Origin: Gammaproteobacteria bacterium | GTDB lineage: Bacteria; Pseudomonadota; Gammaproteobacteria; Steroidobacterales; Steroidobacteraceae | DNA: 55,343 nt | Assembly (NCBI GenBank): GCA_019247195.1 | Contig: JAFAPI010000063.1 | Location: 1 to 55,343, forward strand | Direction of reading: 5' to 3' | Shown here: piece by piece, positions 45,488 to 52,740 of the stretch | Layout: the number at the start of each line of letters is the position of its first letter | Position numbering within the stretch: position 1 is the first letter of the stretch | Notes under the pieces: generated by a model | What the model was told of the DNA's origin: nothing | The model's database searches: none | What the model saw: the letters and a program-made list of their open reading frames with translations, nothing else | Translations under genes and position numbers: made by a program

Positions 45488-47485
45488 GTGCGCGCTGCCA
45501 AGATCGGCCTGTCGGTCGTTGCCGGAATCCTCATCCTCTTCGTCCTGCTGCTGCTGGCGGTGCGCCTGTTCGTCAATCCGAATGACTACAAGGCGCGCAT
45601 CGTGCGCGAGGTGAAAAGCTCGACGGGGCGCGAGCTCGCGCTGCCCGGGGACATCCACCTCGCGGTCTTTCCCTGGATCGCGCTCGAGCTCGGGCCGGCG
45701 AGCCTCGGCAACCCCGCCGGCTTCCCGGACGAGCCCTTCGCCCAGGTGCACCGTGCCAAGCTGCGCGTGCGGCTGCTGCCGCTGCTGCGCGGGCAGCTCG
45801 AAGTCGGTCGCGTCGAGATCGAGGGCCTCGACCTGCGCTTGCGCAAGAACGCTCGCGGCGCGGGCAACTGGCAGTTCGGTGGCGGGGGGAGCGAGGCGCC
45901 GGGCCCCGCCGGTCACGGCGCCGCCTTCAGCTCACTCGGCGGGGTGTCGATCAAGGACAGCCGCCTCAGCTTTCAGGCGCTCAGCGCCGAGCAGGTGAAC
46001 CTCGTGGTCGGCGCTGTGGCGCCCGGACGTGTGACGCCGGTGAAGTTCAGCCTGCGACTGCGCACCGCCCCGACCTCCGCCCCGATGGCGCTCGCCGGGC
46101 AGTTCGATCTGGCACTCGCGACGAGCGCGTCGCAGTACCGCTTCACTGACCTCAAGCTGCAGGGCGGACTCGCGCGGGCCGCATCCGCCCAACCCATCCC
46201 CTGGGAGTTCAGCGCGGCCAGCGCCGATCTCGACCTCAACGCGGGCACGCTGCACGCGCCCGCGTTCGCCGCGCAGTTCGGCGCCGCCCGTCTGCAGGGC
46301 GGACTCGAGGGGACGCAGCTCACCGAGTCCCCGGCCGTGCAGGGCCGCTTTGCCCTCGGGGACGTCTCGCCGCGTGAGCTCATGGCCCAGTTCGGCATGA
46401 GCGCGCCCAAGAGCCGCGACCCCCGGGCGCTGACGCACCTCACCGCCAGCGGGGAGTTCAGCTACGGCGGTCAGCAGCTGCGTGCCCGCGCGCTGGACGT
46501 GCGGCTGGATGACTCCACGCTGCGCGGCAGCGCCGCCGTCACCAACCTCGAGACCGATGCGCTGCAGGCAGACCTGACACTCGATCACATCGACCTCGAC
46601 CGCTATCGCGCGGCCCCCGCCCCGGCGCCGAAGACGCCGCCCCCTAGCAGCCCCACGCAGTTGCCCAGCGCGGGTCTCAGGTCGCTGCAGCTGGAGGGGC
46701 ATTTCACGGTCGGCAGCGCGCACATCTCCGGGCTGAACCTCACGCAGCTGCAGGTGAGCGTCGATGCGCACAATGGCATCATTCACATCGCCCCGGCCAG
46801 CGCGCACCTTTACGGCGGGGAGTACAGCGGCGATGTGACGCTCGATGATCGCGCCTCCCCGCCCGCGCTGCGCCTCGAGCAGAGCCTGAAGGGCGTCCAA
46901 CTGCAGCCGCTGCTCAAGGACTTCGCCCAGTCGCAGCGGCTCTCGGGCCGTGGCACGCTGACCATGACTCTTACCGCGCGCGGCGCGGACACCGCTGCGC
47001 TCATGCGCTCCCTCGGCGGCCACGTAACGGCCAACCTCGATAACGGCGCGGTGGAAGGAGTCGACCTCTGGTTCGAGATCAACCGGGCGGTCGCGCTGGT
47101 GCAGCAGCAGGCGCTGAGCGGCGGTCAGAGCAGCGGCCGGACCCGCTTCGACACCTTCAAGGCCTCGGCCGACCTCGCCAACGGCGTCGCCACCACCAAG
47201 GACCTCAGCATCGTCTCGCAGAACCTGCGCTTGGCAGGGCAGGGGACCGCAAACCTGCCGGCCGCGACCCTCGACTACCAGGTACACGCGACGATCCTCA
47301 AGGATCCCAAGTCCGGGAAGACCCTGGCGGACATCCCCCTGACCATCACGGGCCCCTTCGCCCGGCCCGAAGTGCGGCCCGATGTCGCCGGGCTCGCCAA
47401 GGCCCGCGTGCAGCAGGAGCTGGAACAACACAAGGGCGAGCTGCAGAAGCAGTTGCAGGACAAGCTGAAGGACCTCCTCAAGTGA
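45488..47485 (+). CDS. AsmA-family protein
   Basis: A 665-residue inner-membrane-anchored periplasmic protein. The N-terminal transmembrane helix is IGLSVVAGILILFVLLLLAVRLFV (about 6-29). The AsmA N-terminal domain has NPNDYKARIVREVKSSTGRELALPGDIHLAVFPWIALELG, and the C-terminal AsmA domain contains LSGRGTLTMTLTARG and GHVTANLDNGAVEGVDLWFEINRA (about 500-530). The protein ends in a charged Gln/Lys/Leu-rich helix. Such proteins are linked to lipid transport and outer-membrane assembly. GTG start. Confidence 0.88.
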   Translation: MRAAKIGLSVVAGILILFVLLLLAVRLFVNPNDYKARIVREVKSSTGRELALPGDIHLAVFPWIALELGPASLGNPAGFPDEPFAQVHRAKLRVRLLPLLRGQLEVGRVEIEGLDLRLRKNARGAGNWQFGGGGSEAPGPAGHGAAFSSLGGVSIKDSRLSFQALSAEQVNLVVGAVAPGRVTPVKFSLRLRTAPTSAPMALAGQFDLALATSASQYRFTDLKLQGGLARAASAQPIPWEFSAASADLDLNAGTLHAPAFAAQFGAARLQGGLEGTQLTESPAVQGRFALGDVSPRELMAQFGMSAPKSRDPRALTHLTASGEFSYGGQQLRARALDVRLDDSTLRGSAAVTNLETDALQADLTLDHIDLDRYRAAPAPAPKTPPPSSPTQLPSAGLRSLQLEGHFTVGSAHISGLNLTQLQVSVDAHNGIIHIAPASAHLYGGEYSGDVTLDDRASPPALRLEQSLKGVQLQPLLKDFAQSQRLSGRGTLTMTLTARGADTAALMRSLGGHVTANLDNGAVEGVDLWFEINRAVALVQQQALSGGQSSGRTRFDTFKASADLANGVATTKDLSIVSQNLRLAGQGTANLPAATLDYQVHATILKDPKSGKTLADIPLTITGPFARPEVRPDVAGLAKARVQQELEQHKGELQKQLQDKLKDLLK

Positions 47486-47510
47486 GCGGGGGCGTGGGCT
47501 TAAGGATTGA

Positions 47511-47564
47511 GCGGGATCGCGGAACGTGGTAACACGCAGACAAACAACACCGCGGTGATCCCGC
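47511..47564 (+). ncRNA. 5' UTR stem-loop before the SnoaL-like gene, possible regulatory RNA
   Basis: GCGGGATC (47511-47518) pairs with GATCCCGC (47557-47564), continued by GCGG (47519-47522) with CCGC (47550-47553) around a 3-nt bulge. Inside it, CGTG/CACG (47525-47528 with 47533-47536) closes a GTAA tetraloop (GNRA type). The ribosome-binding GGGAGG and the ATG at 47580 follow. There is no T tract, so it does not look like a terminator for asmA. Confidence 0.4.
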
Positions 47565-47579
47565 AGCGCGGGAGGGTCC

Positions 47580-47957
47580 ATGCAGCGTCTGGTGCATTCT
47601 TATCTCAAGGCTCTCGAGGCGGGCGACGCGGAAAAGGCCGCGGCGCTCTTCATTCCGGACGGCTGGGTGGAATCCCCCTTCCTCGGCCGCCTGCCGGTGC
47701 GGCAGTTCATCAAGAAGGTCGCCGACTCCTCCCGCGGCACCAAGCTCACCGTCCACGACGTGCTGGTGAGCGCCGAGGGACACCTGCGCGCGGTGGCCTA
47801 TTACAACTACGACTGGCGGCTGAAGGACGGGACGCGCGTCGCGTTCGACTGCGCCGACGTCTTCAACTTCGACCCGAGCACCGGGCACCTGCAATCGATC
47901 GTCCTGGTGTACGACACCCAGCCAGTGCGCCAGGTCGTCGAGCGCAAGTACCCCTGA
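47580..47957 (+). CDS. SnoaL/NTF2-like protein
   Basis: A 125-residue cone-fold protein. It has LVHSYLKALEAGDAEKAAALFIPDGWVESPFLGRLP (residues about 4-39), typical of the SnoaL-like start, then strands LTVHDVLVSAEGHLRAVAYYNYDWRLKDGTRVAFDCADVFNFD and a C-terminal IVLVYDTQPVR. No catalytic residues can be assigned; members include isomerases, hydrolases and simple binding proteins. GGGAGG precedes the ATG and a strong hairpin lies in the leader. Confidence 0.8.
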   Translation: MQRLVHSYLKALEAGDAEKAAALFIPDGWVESPFLGRLPVRQFIKKVADSSRGTKLTVHDVLVSAEGHLRAVAYYNYDWRLKDGTRVAFDCADVFNFDPSTGHLQSIVLVYDTQPVRQVVERKYP

Positions 47958-48051
47958 GGGTGACGGAACGCCCCCGCGCAGGTGCCCGATGGGGCGGCTG
48001 CCGGGCCGGCACTATGCTGCCGCTGGACCGATAACAAATCCTGAGGGGACC

Positions 48052-48468
48052 ATGAACAAGACATTCTTCCTCGCCTGGGTCGTCATCTTCGTTGCCTGGT
48101 ACCTGGGCGATTTCGTGGTGCACGGCCTGCTGCTCCACGCCGAGTACGAGCAGGTGCCGCAGCTCTTCCGCTCGCCGGATACGCAGATGCACTATCTCGG
48201 GGTGATGCTGCTGGCGCACCTGCTGATGGCCGGCGCGTTCGTCTGGATCTACGGCCGCGGAGTCGAGAGCAAGCCCTGGCTCGAGCAGGGTCTGCGCTTT
48301 GGCCTGGCGGTCGCCGTGCTCGCGGTCATCCCGACTTACCTCATCTATTACGCCGTGCAGCCCCTGCCAACGGGTCTGGTGGTCAAGCAGATCGTCTACG
48401 ACACGGTCCTGGTCCTCGTCCTGGGCGCCATCGTGGGCGCGCTGTACCGCGCGCCGCGCACGGTGTAA
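48052..48468 (+). CDS. Small four-helix membrane protein
   Basis: A 138-residue predicted integral membrane protein with four transmembrane helices: about residues 4-26 (FFLAWVVIFVAWYLGDFVVHGLL), 48-68 (YLGVMLLAHLLMAGAFVWIYG), 82-102 (LRFGLAVAVLAVIPTYLIYY) and 112-133. Function unknown. GAGGGG precedes the ATG at 48052, which decides the start against an upstream in-frame codon in the leader. TATGCT at 48013 could be the -10 box. Confidence 0.72.
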   Translation: MNKTFFLAWVVIFVAWYLGDFVVHGLLLHAEYEQVPQLFRSPDTQMHYLGVMLLAHLLMAGAFVWIYGRGVESKPWLEQGLRFGLAVAVLAVIPTYLIYYAVQPLPTGLVVKQIVYDTVLVLVLGAIVGALYRAPRTV

Positions 48469-48488
48469 GAGATCCGCACGCCTGTCTT

Positions 48489-48561
48489 CTAACAGCGACA
48501 TCGGGCCGCGCACTGTTAGGAGTTGGCGACGCGGCGCCGCGCGGAAGCGCGCAACGCCGCG
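48489..48561 (+). other. Structured non-coding segment upstream of the Ser-rich gene
   Basis: Within the 230-bp gap 48469-48698, CTAACAG (48489-48495) and CTGTTAG (48513-48519) form a perfect 7-bp inverted repeat. Right after it CGCGGCG (48530-48536) pairs with CGCCGCG (48555-48561), enclosing CGCGC-GGAA-GCGCG (48538-48551) with a GNRA-type tetraloop. The first hairpin begins 20 bp after the membrane-protein stop. It could be a terminator without T tract or part of a leader. The rest of the gap shows no gene; GGAG precedes the next ATG. Confidence 0.4.
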
Positions 48562-48698
48562 GACGTCAGCTTGTGCCTCAACGGAGCCACTGGGTGTAGG
48601 CGTGTTCTCACGGGTGCAAGAGCAGGTACCCGCTGCTGCCAACGCGGGGCGCGGCGCACTTTAGCCCCGGTTCCTTACCCACTCGCACGGAGACTTTT

Positions 48699-49136
48699 AT
48701 GACGCAATTCAAGATCGCAACGCTTGCCGCGCTGCTCGCGGTGGCATCCGTTGCCGCAGCGCAATCGACCTCTACGGGCACGAGCACACAGTCAGCGACC
48801 GGCACCGACACGCAGTCGACGAACTCGCAGTCCTCGACCAGCACGACGACGCCGAGCTCTTCCTCGAGCACGTACCCGAGCAGCTCCTCATCCTCGAGCA
48901 GCTACCCGAGCTCGTCGAGCTCCCCGAGCAGCAGCTCCTCCAGCAGCTATCCGAGCAGCAGCTCGACGAGCAGCACCCCGAGCAGCAGCTCCTCCTCGTC
49001 CTCGTCGTCAACCAGCACCACGCATCAGTCGATGAAAGACTGCATGGCCAGCCAGCAGGCGATGAATTCGGGGATGACCAAGGATCAGATGAAGCGGGCC
49101 TGTCAGGACCAGATGAAGAACTCCGCCGGCCATTGA
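48699..49136 (+). CDS. Ser/Thr-rich low-complexity secreted protein
   Basis: A 145-residue exported protein with a signal peptide (residues 1-21, IATLAALLAVASVAAA-QS). Residues 22-109 are almost only Ser and Thr with spaced Tyr-Pro pairs, giving an extended, possibly glycosylated linker. The last 36 residues form a distinct small domain with Met-rich helices and two cysteines, Cys115 and Cys135 (MKDCMASQQAMNSGMTKDQMKRACQDQM). Ser codons AGC, TCC, TCG and TCA are mixed, so the run is not a simple trinucleotide expansion. Function unknown; a stand-alone gene ending before a strong terminator. Confidence 0.7.
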   Translation: MTQFKIATLAALLAVASVAAAQSTSTGTSTQSATGTDTQSTNSQSSTSTTTPSSSSSTYPSSSSSSSSYPSSSSSPSSSSSSSYPSSSSTSSTPSSSSSSSSSSTSTTHQSMKDCMASQQAMNSGMTKDQMKRACQDQMKNSAGH

Positions 49137-49170
49137 AGCGGTGAGTTCCGTACGCTCGGACGGGATATTC

Positions 49171-49225
49171 CCGGTCGGAAGTGCGGAGTGGCTCCGACTT
49201 CGCTGATGAGTTGAGGCGAAGACCG
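49171..49225 (+). ncRNA. Structured 3' segment with hammerhead-like core sequence
   Basis: CGGTC (49172-49176) can pair with GACCG (49221-49225). Between them GAAGT/ACTTC and CGGAG/CTCCG (49178-49201) form a long hairpin, and CTGATGAG (49203-49210) is followed by GCGAA (49216-49220). The order matches the layout of a hammerhead ribozyme, but the essential GAAA and a stable stem II are not intact, so catalysis is doubtful. It may be the 3' UTR or a 3'-derived small RNA of the Ser-rich gene. Confidence 0.25.
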
Positions 49226-49270
49226 TGCGGCACCGTCGGGGAGCGATTCCCGGCGGTGCCGCACTCTTTT
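49226..49270 (+). terminator. Very strong Rho-independent terminator
   Basis: A 17-bp stem (49226-49242 with 49247-49263, two G-T pairs) closed by the tetraloop GCGA, followed by CTCTTTT (49264-49270). It ends transcription from the Ser-rich gene 90 bp after its stop codon and insulates the next gene. Confidence 0.9.
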
Positions 49271-49345
49271 ATGCGCAGCTGGCGGCGCCTGCGCTAACCT
49301 TGGGTCAACGATTCCGGCGCGACGCCCGAACCAACAGACCACGCC

Positions 49346-50191
49346 GTGCCCCAACGAGCCCCGCGCCTGCACCGTGCCTCCGGACCCCGCCTCTCCGCCG
49401 CGGAGCTGCGCCGCACGCTCGCGGCGGTAGGTGAGATGCTGCCGCGATCGGATGCGATCATCCTCGGCGGCCTGCACCGAGTGCGCACGCGTCACAAGGC
49501 CGACGGCAGCGAGGTGACCGCGGCCGATCGTGGCGCCGAGCGCGTGCTGCGACGGGCGCTCGCGGCGGCCTTCCCGGGCGACGCGCTCCTCGGGGAGGAG
49601 TACGGCGGCGAGCTGGCACTGCGCGGACGCTGCTGGACCATCGATCCGATCGACGGCACCGCCTCGTACGTCCTCGGAGTGCCGATGTTCGGGACGCTGC
49701 TGTCCCTGCTCATAGACGGGGAGCCCGTATTTGGCTGCATCCGGCTCACGGCCTTGCGGGAGCTGACTTATGCCGCGTCCGGTCACGGCTGCTGGCTGCG
49801 GCGGGACGGGGCGACACCGCGACGCGTGAGGGTTGCGCCGGCCCGGCCCCTCACGGAAGCGCGCGTGGGCCTCACGAGCTTCCGCCACAGCGATCTCATC
49901 CGTCCGCCTGGGCCGTGGCGGCTCGCCGAGCTGGCGCGCTCGTGCCGCATCCGTCCGGTCGGGGACTGTGTGCAGTACGCGCTGGTGAGCCGGGGCGTGC
50001 TGGACGCCGCGGTCGATCCGGTGCTGAAGCCGTGGGACGTCGGTGCCCTCGCGGTGTGCGTGCGCGAGGCCGGCGGGGCGGTGAGCGACTTGGGGGGCGC
50101 GAGCACGCAGATCATCACGCGCACGTCGATGGCGGCGGCGAGTCATCCCGCGCTGCGTGAGGCGATCTGCGCCGTCGTCGCGCCCGCTTAA
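49346..50191 (+). CDS. Inositol-monophosphatase-family phosphatase
   Basis: A 281-residue Mg-dependent phosphatase. Motifs are VTAADRGAE (Asp61), LGEEYGGE (Glu84/85), the signature DPIDGTASY (Asp100, Asp103) and a later KPWDVGALAVCVREAGG. The family includes inositol-1-phosphatase and HisN-type histidinol-phosphatase; WTIDPIDGTASYVLGVPMFGTLLSLL is closest to the histidinol-phosphatase-like group in my reading, but no his genes are near. GTG start. Its stop overlaps the stop of the convergent gene by 4 bp (shared TTAA). Confidence 0.86.
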   Translation: MPQRAPRLHRASGPRLSAAELRRTLAAVGEMLPRSDAIILGGLHRVRTRHKADGSEVTAADRGAERVLRRALAAAFPGDALLGEEYGGELALRGRCWTIDPIDGTASYVLGVPMFGTLLSLLIDGEPVFGCIRLTALRELTYAASGHGCWLRRDGATPRRVRVAPARPLTEARVGLTSFRHSDLIRPPGPWRLAELARSCRIRPVGDCVQYALVSRGVLDAAVDPVLKPWDVGALAVCVREAGGAVSDLGGASTQIITRTSMAAASHPALREAICAVVAPA

Positions 50192-51267
50192 GCCGGCCGG
50201 CTCGGCAAGCCGAGCTCCTGCCACAGCAGCATGCCGCCATGCAGGTTCGCGCAGCGCGTGTGGCCGGCCGCACGCAGCAGCGCGACGGCCTGGGCCGAGC
50301 GCATGCCGGCATGGCAGACCGCGACCACCGGCCGCTCGGTCGGTACCTCGGCCACCCGTGCGGTGAGCTCCCCGAGCGGAATCGACTGGGCACCGGGGAT
50401 GCGTGACGAGCCAGACAGCTCCTCCGCCTGGCGCACGTCGAGGATGTGCAGCGCAGCGAGGTGCTCCGCCACCCAGCCCGGTTCGATCTCGAGCACCCCG
50501 GCGTAGGTGCGGCGCACAGGCCCCCAGTCCGCGGGGCGCGGACACTGCCCATCCGGCGGCCGGCCCGAACGCAGGTTCGCCGGCAGCGCTACCGCGATCT
50601 GCTTGGGGTGCGGCAGGTGCAGATTCTCGACTGAGCCTACGAAGTCGCGCTCGTCGGCCTGGCCGCCGATGCGCGGATTGTGGCGACGCTCCTCGCCGAC
50701 CGAGGACAGCGTGCGGCCGGCGTAGTCGTGCGCCGGGCACACGAGGCAGCTGTCGGGCAGGCTGAAGATCTGCTCGGTGATCGAGCGGTACAGCCGGTGT
50801 GCGTCACCCTGCTGGAAATCGCAGCGGCCGGTGCCGCGGATCAGCCGCGCATCGCCAGTGAAGGCGAGCGCGGCATCTGCGGTCACGAACGTGAGGCAGC
50901 CGGCGGTGTGCCCGGGCGTTGCGCGCACCGACAGCCGCGCGGTGCCGAACTCCACGCAATCCCCGTGCGCCAGTCGCAGGTCCCCGCCCTCAATGGGCGG
51001 TGCGTAGCCGTCCGACACCCCGATGCGGCAGCCGGTGGCCTGCCGCATCAGCCAGGCGCCGGTGACGTGATCAGCGTGACAGTGCGTGTCCAGGACCGCG
51101 ACCAGATGCAGACCGAGCTCCTCGATCAGGGCCCGGTCGCGCAGGTGCTGCTCGTACACCGAGTCGATCAGCACGGCCGCACCGGAGGGGTCGGCGAGGA
51201 GGTAGGTATAGCTCGAGGAGGCCGCGTCAAAGAGCTGACGGAACAGGTGGACCTCGGCGGCGGGCAT
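50188..51267 (-). CDS. Persulfide dioxygenase (ETHE1-like) fused to rhodanese
   Basis: A 359-residue fusion. Residues 1 to about 240 are a metallo-beta-lactamase-fold persulfide dioxygenase with THCHADHVTG (His62, His64, Asp66, His67), a single iron site in the family, plus FTGDARLIRGTGRCDFQQGDA and PAHDYAGRTLSSVGEE. Residues about 260-355 are a rhodanese domain with active Cys318 in CHAGMRS. It oxidises glutathione persulfide and links it to thiosulfate, detoxifying sulfide. It lies 9 bp after the DUF5690 gene on the same strand. Confidence 0.93.
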   Translation of the reverse strand: MPAAEVHLFRQLFDAASSSYTYLLADPSGAAVLIDSVYEQHLRDRALIEELGLHLVAVLDTHCHADHVTGAWLMRQATGCRIGVSDGYAPPIEGGDLRLAHGDCVEFGTARLSVRATPGHTAGCLTFVTADAALAFTGDARLIRGTGRCDFQQGDAHRLYRSITEQIFSLPDSCLVCPAHDYAGRTLSSVGEERRHNPRIGGQADERDFVGSVENLHLPHPKQIAVALPANLRSGRPPDGQCPRPADWGPVRRTYAGVLEIEPGWVAEHLAALHILDVRQAEELSGSSRIPGAQSIPLGELTARVAEVPTERPVVAVCHAGMRSAQAVALLRAAGHTRCANLHGGMLLWQELGLPSRPA

Positions 51268-51276
51268 TGCGGGCTC

Positions 51277-52596
51277 TCAGGGGCCGCCGGCCGGCAGGTC
51301 CGCAAGCGGCAGCGCGCGGGACGCAGTCTGGGCGCGCAGCCGGAAGTAAGCGAGCGAGGCCAGCGTGAGGACGCTGCCGGCGAGGCTTGAGACGTACACC
51401 GCGTAGCGAAAGACCGCCAGCCACTCGACGTGCACCAGCGCGAGGTTGCGCCACAGCAGCAGCGCACAGCTGCCCGCGTAGCCGGCGGAGTCGGCGACAT
51501 AGATCAGAAATCCCGCCGTCGCCACCCGCCCGCTCACCGCCACCAGTCGGTCGAAGAGCATCGCGTTGAACGGGGTGTACACCAGGTAGAGGGCAGCGCC
51601 GCTCGTGATCATCCAGGGAAGCGGCGCGAGGATCCCGGCATCGAACGCCAGGGTGGAGAGGGCGAGCAGGACGAGCCCGGCGAGGATCAGCCCGTGGATC
51701 ACCGTCAGTGCGCGCAGGTTGTCCTGCACCTTGTAGATGAGCCCGAGGGCGAGCAGGGACACGATCGCGACGGGGATCTCGCTCGCGGTGAAGACCGCCG
51801 CGGGGTTCTGATAGCCCAGCGCCGTCCACAGCTCGGCCGCGAAGTTATCGCGGAAGTCGCGCAAGGCGGTGGCGAGCACGTAGGTGACGACCAGGAGTGT
51901 GATGCCGAGGCCGTAATCGGCGAGGAAGCGCCGCACCTGACCCAGGGTCATCGGCGCACGGCGCACGCGAGCGGCCTCATCGGCGGCGTCCGGTGGCGGC
52001 AGCAGCGAGAGCCCCCACACCCCCAGCAGCAGCAGCGGGATGAACGCGGCGCCGGCGGCTGCCGGCATCCAGTAGGCGGGCACGTGCGCGAACTCCATCA
52101 GCAGGATGCCGACGGACTTCACCGCGCCCGAGGAGACGATGAAGCTCGCGCAGAGCAGCGCCCCGAGGATCTCGGAGGTGCGCCGGCCCTCCATGTAGGC
52201 GAACACCAGTCCCCAGATCATTCCCAGGCACAGCCCGTTGAGGAACAGCGCCAGCACCTTCCACAGCGGCGGGGCGAGGGCGAAGATGATGAGCGCGATC
52301 CAGGACGCGCCGATCAGCCCGAGGATGGAACGCGCGCGCTGTGAGGCCTTCATCGCGGCGATCACGCGGATGCCGATGAACTTCGAGCTCGCGTAGCCGA
52401 ACACCTGCGCGATGACCAGCGCGATCTTGAAGTCGATCACGAAGTCCCAGCGCGGCACGGCGCCAAAGCTCAGCGCCGCGAACGGCTTGCGGAAGGCATA
52501 CATCGAGAAATAGGTGACGAAACCGGCGAGGCCGGCGAAGGCGGTGAAGGCCGGTACCGGGGCGCGCCGCAGCCAGTGCTCGAGATGCCCGCGCAC
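51277..52596 (-). CDS. DUF5690-type multi-spanning membrane protein
   Basis: A 439-residue membrane protein with about 12 helices and an MFS-like look. The N-terminal FAGLAGFVTYFSMYAFRKPFAALSF and the following KIALVIAQVFGYASSKFIGIRVIAAM match the family I know as DUF5690. Also present are GLCLGMIWGLVFAYMEGRRTSEILGALLCASFIVSSG and TALRDFRDNFAAELWTALGYQNPAAVFTASE. Function and substrate unknown. GTG start. The 144-bp gap upstream (52597-52740) contains GC-rich hairpins (for example CGGGGCG/CGCCCCG at 52706-52721) but no clear promoter. Confidence 0.75.
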   Translation of the reverse strand: MRGHLEHWLRRAPVPAFTAFAGLAGFVTYFSMYAFRKPFAALSFGAVPRWDFVIDFKIALVIAQVFGYASSKFIGIRVIAAMKASQRARSILGLIGASWIALIIFALAPPLWKVLALFLNGLCLGMIWGLVFAYMEGRRTSEILGALLCASFIVSSGAVKSVGILLMEFAHVPAYWMPAAAGAAFIPLLLLGVWGLSLLPPPDAADEAARVRRAPMTLGQVRRFLADYGLGITLLVVTYVLATALRDFRDNFAAELWTALGYQNPAAVFTASEIPVAIVSLLALGLIYKVQDNLRALTVIHGLILAGLVLLALSTLAFDAGILAPLPWMITSGAALYLVYTPFNAMLFDRLVAVSGRVATAGFLIYVADSAGYAGSCALLLWRNLALVHVEWLAVFRYAVYVSSLAGSVLTLASLAYFRLRAQTASRALPLADLPAGGP

Positions 52597-52740
52597 GGGG
52601 CGCTCAGCGGCCCGGGACGCGCGCCGCGACGGCGCGGGTGACAGTTTGATGACCGGCGGGCATGACCGCGTGCTGCGTAAATCCCAGGAACTTCGCCCGA
52701 GCCTACGGGGCGCACGCCCCGGCGCGCAACCCGCCCCGCT

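Noticed and set aside
48840-49020. Tandem repeat or CRISPR-like array in the Ser-rich gene
   Set aside because: Repeats are short, irregular codon runs within one open frame, without spacers.
49171-49225. Functional hammerhead ribozyme
   Set aside because: Essential GAAA is altered to GAAG and stem II is almost missing; kept only as a low-confidence structural observation.
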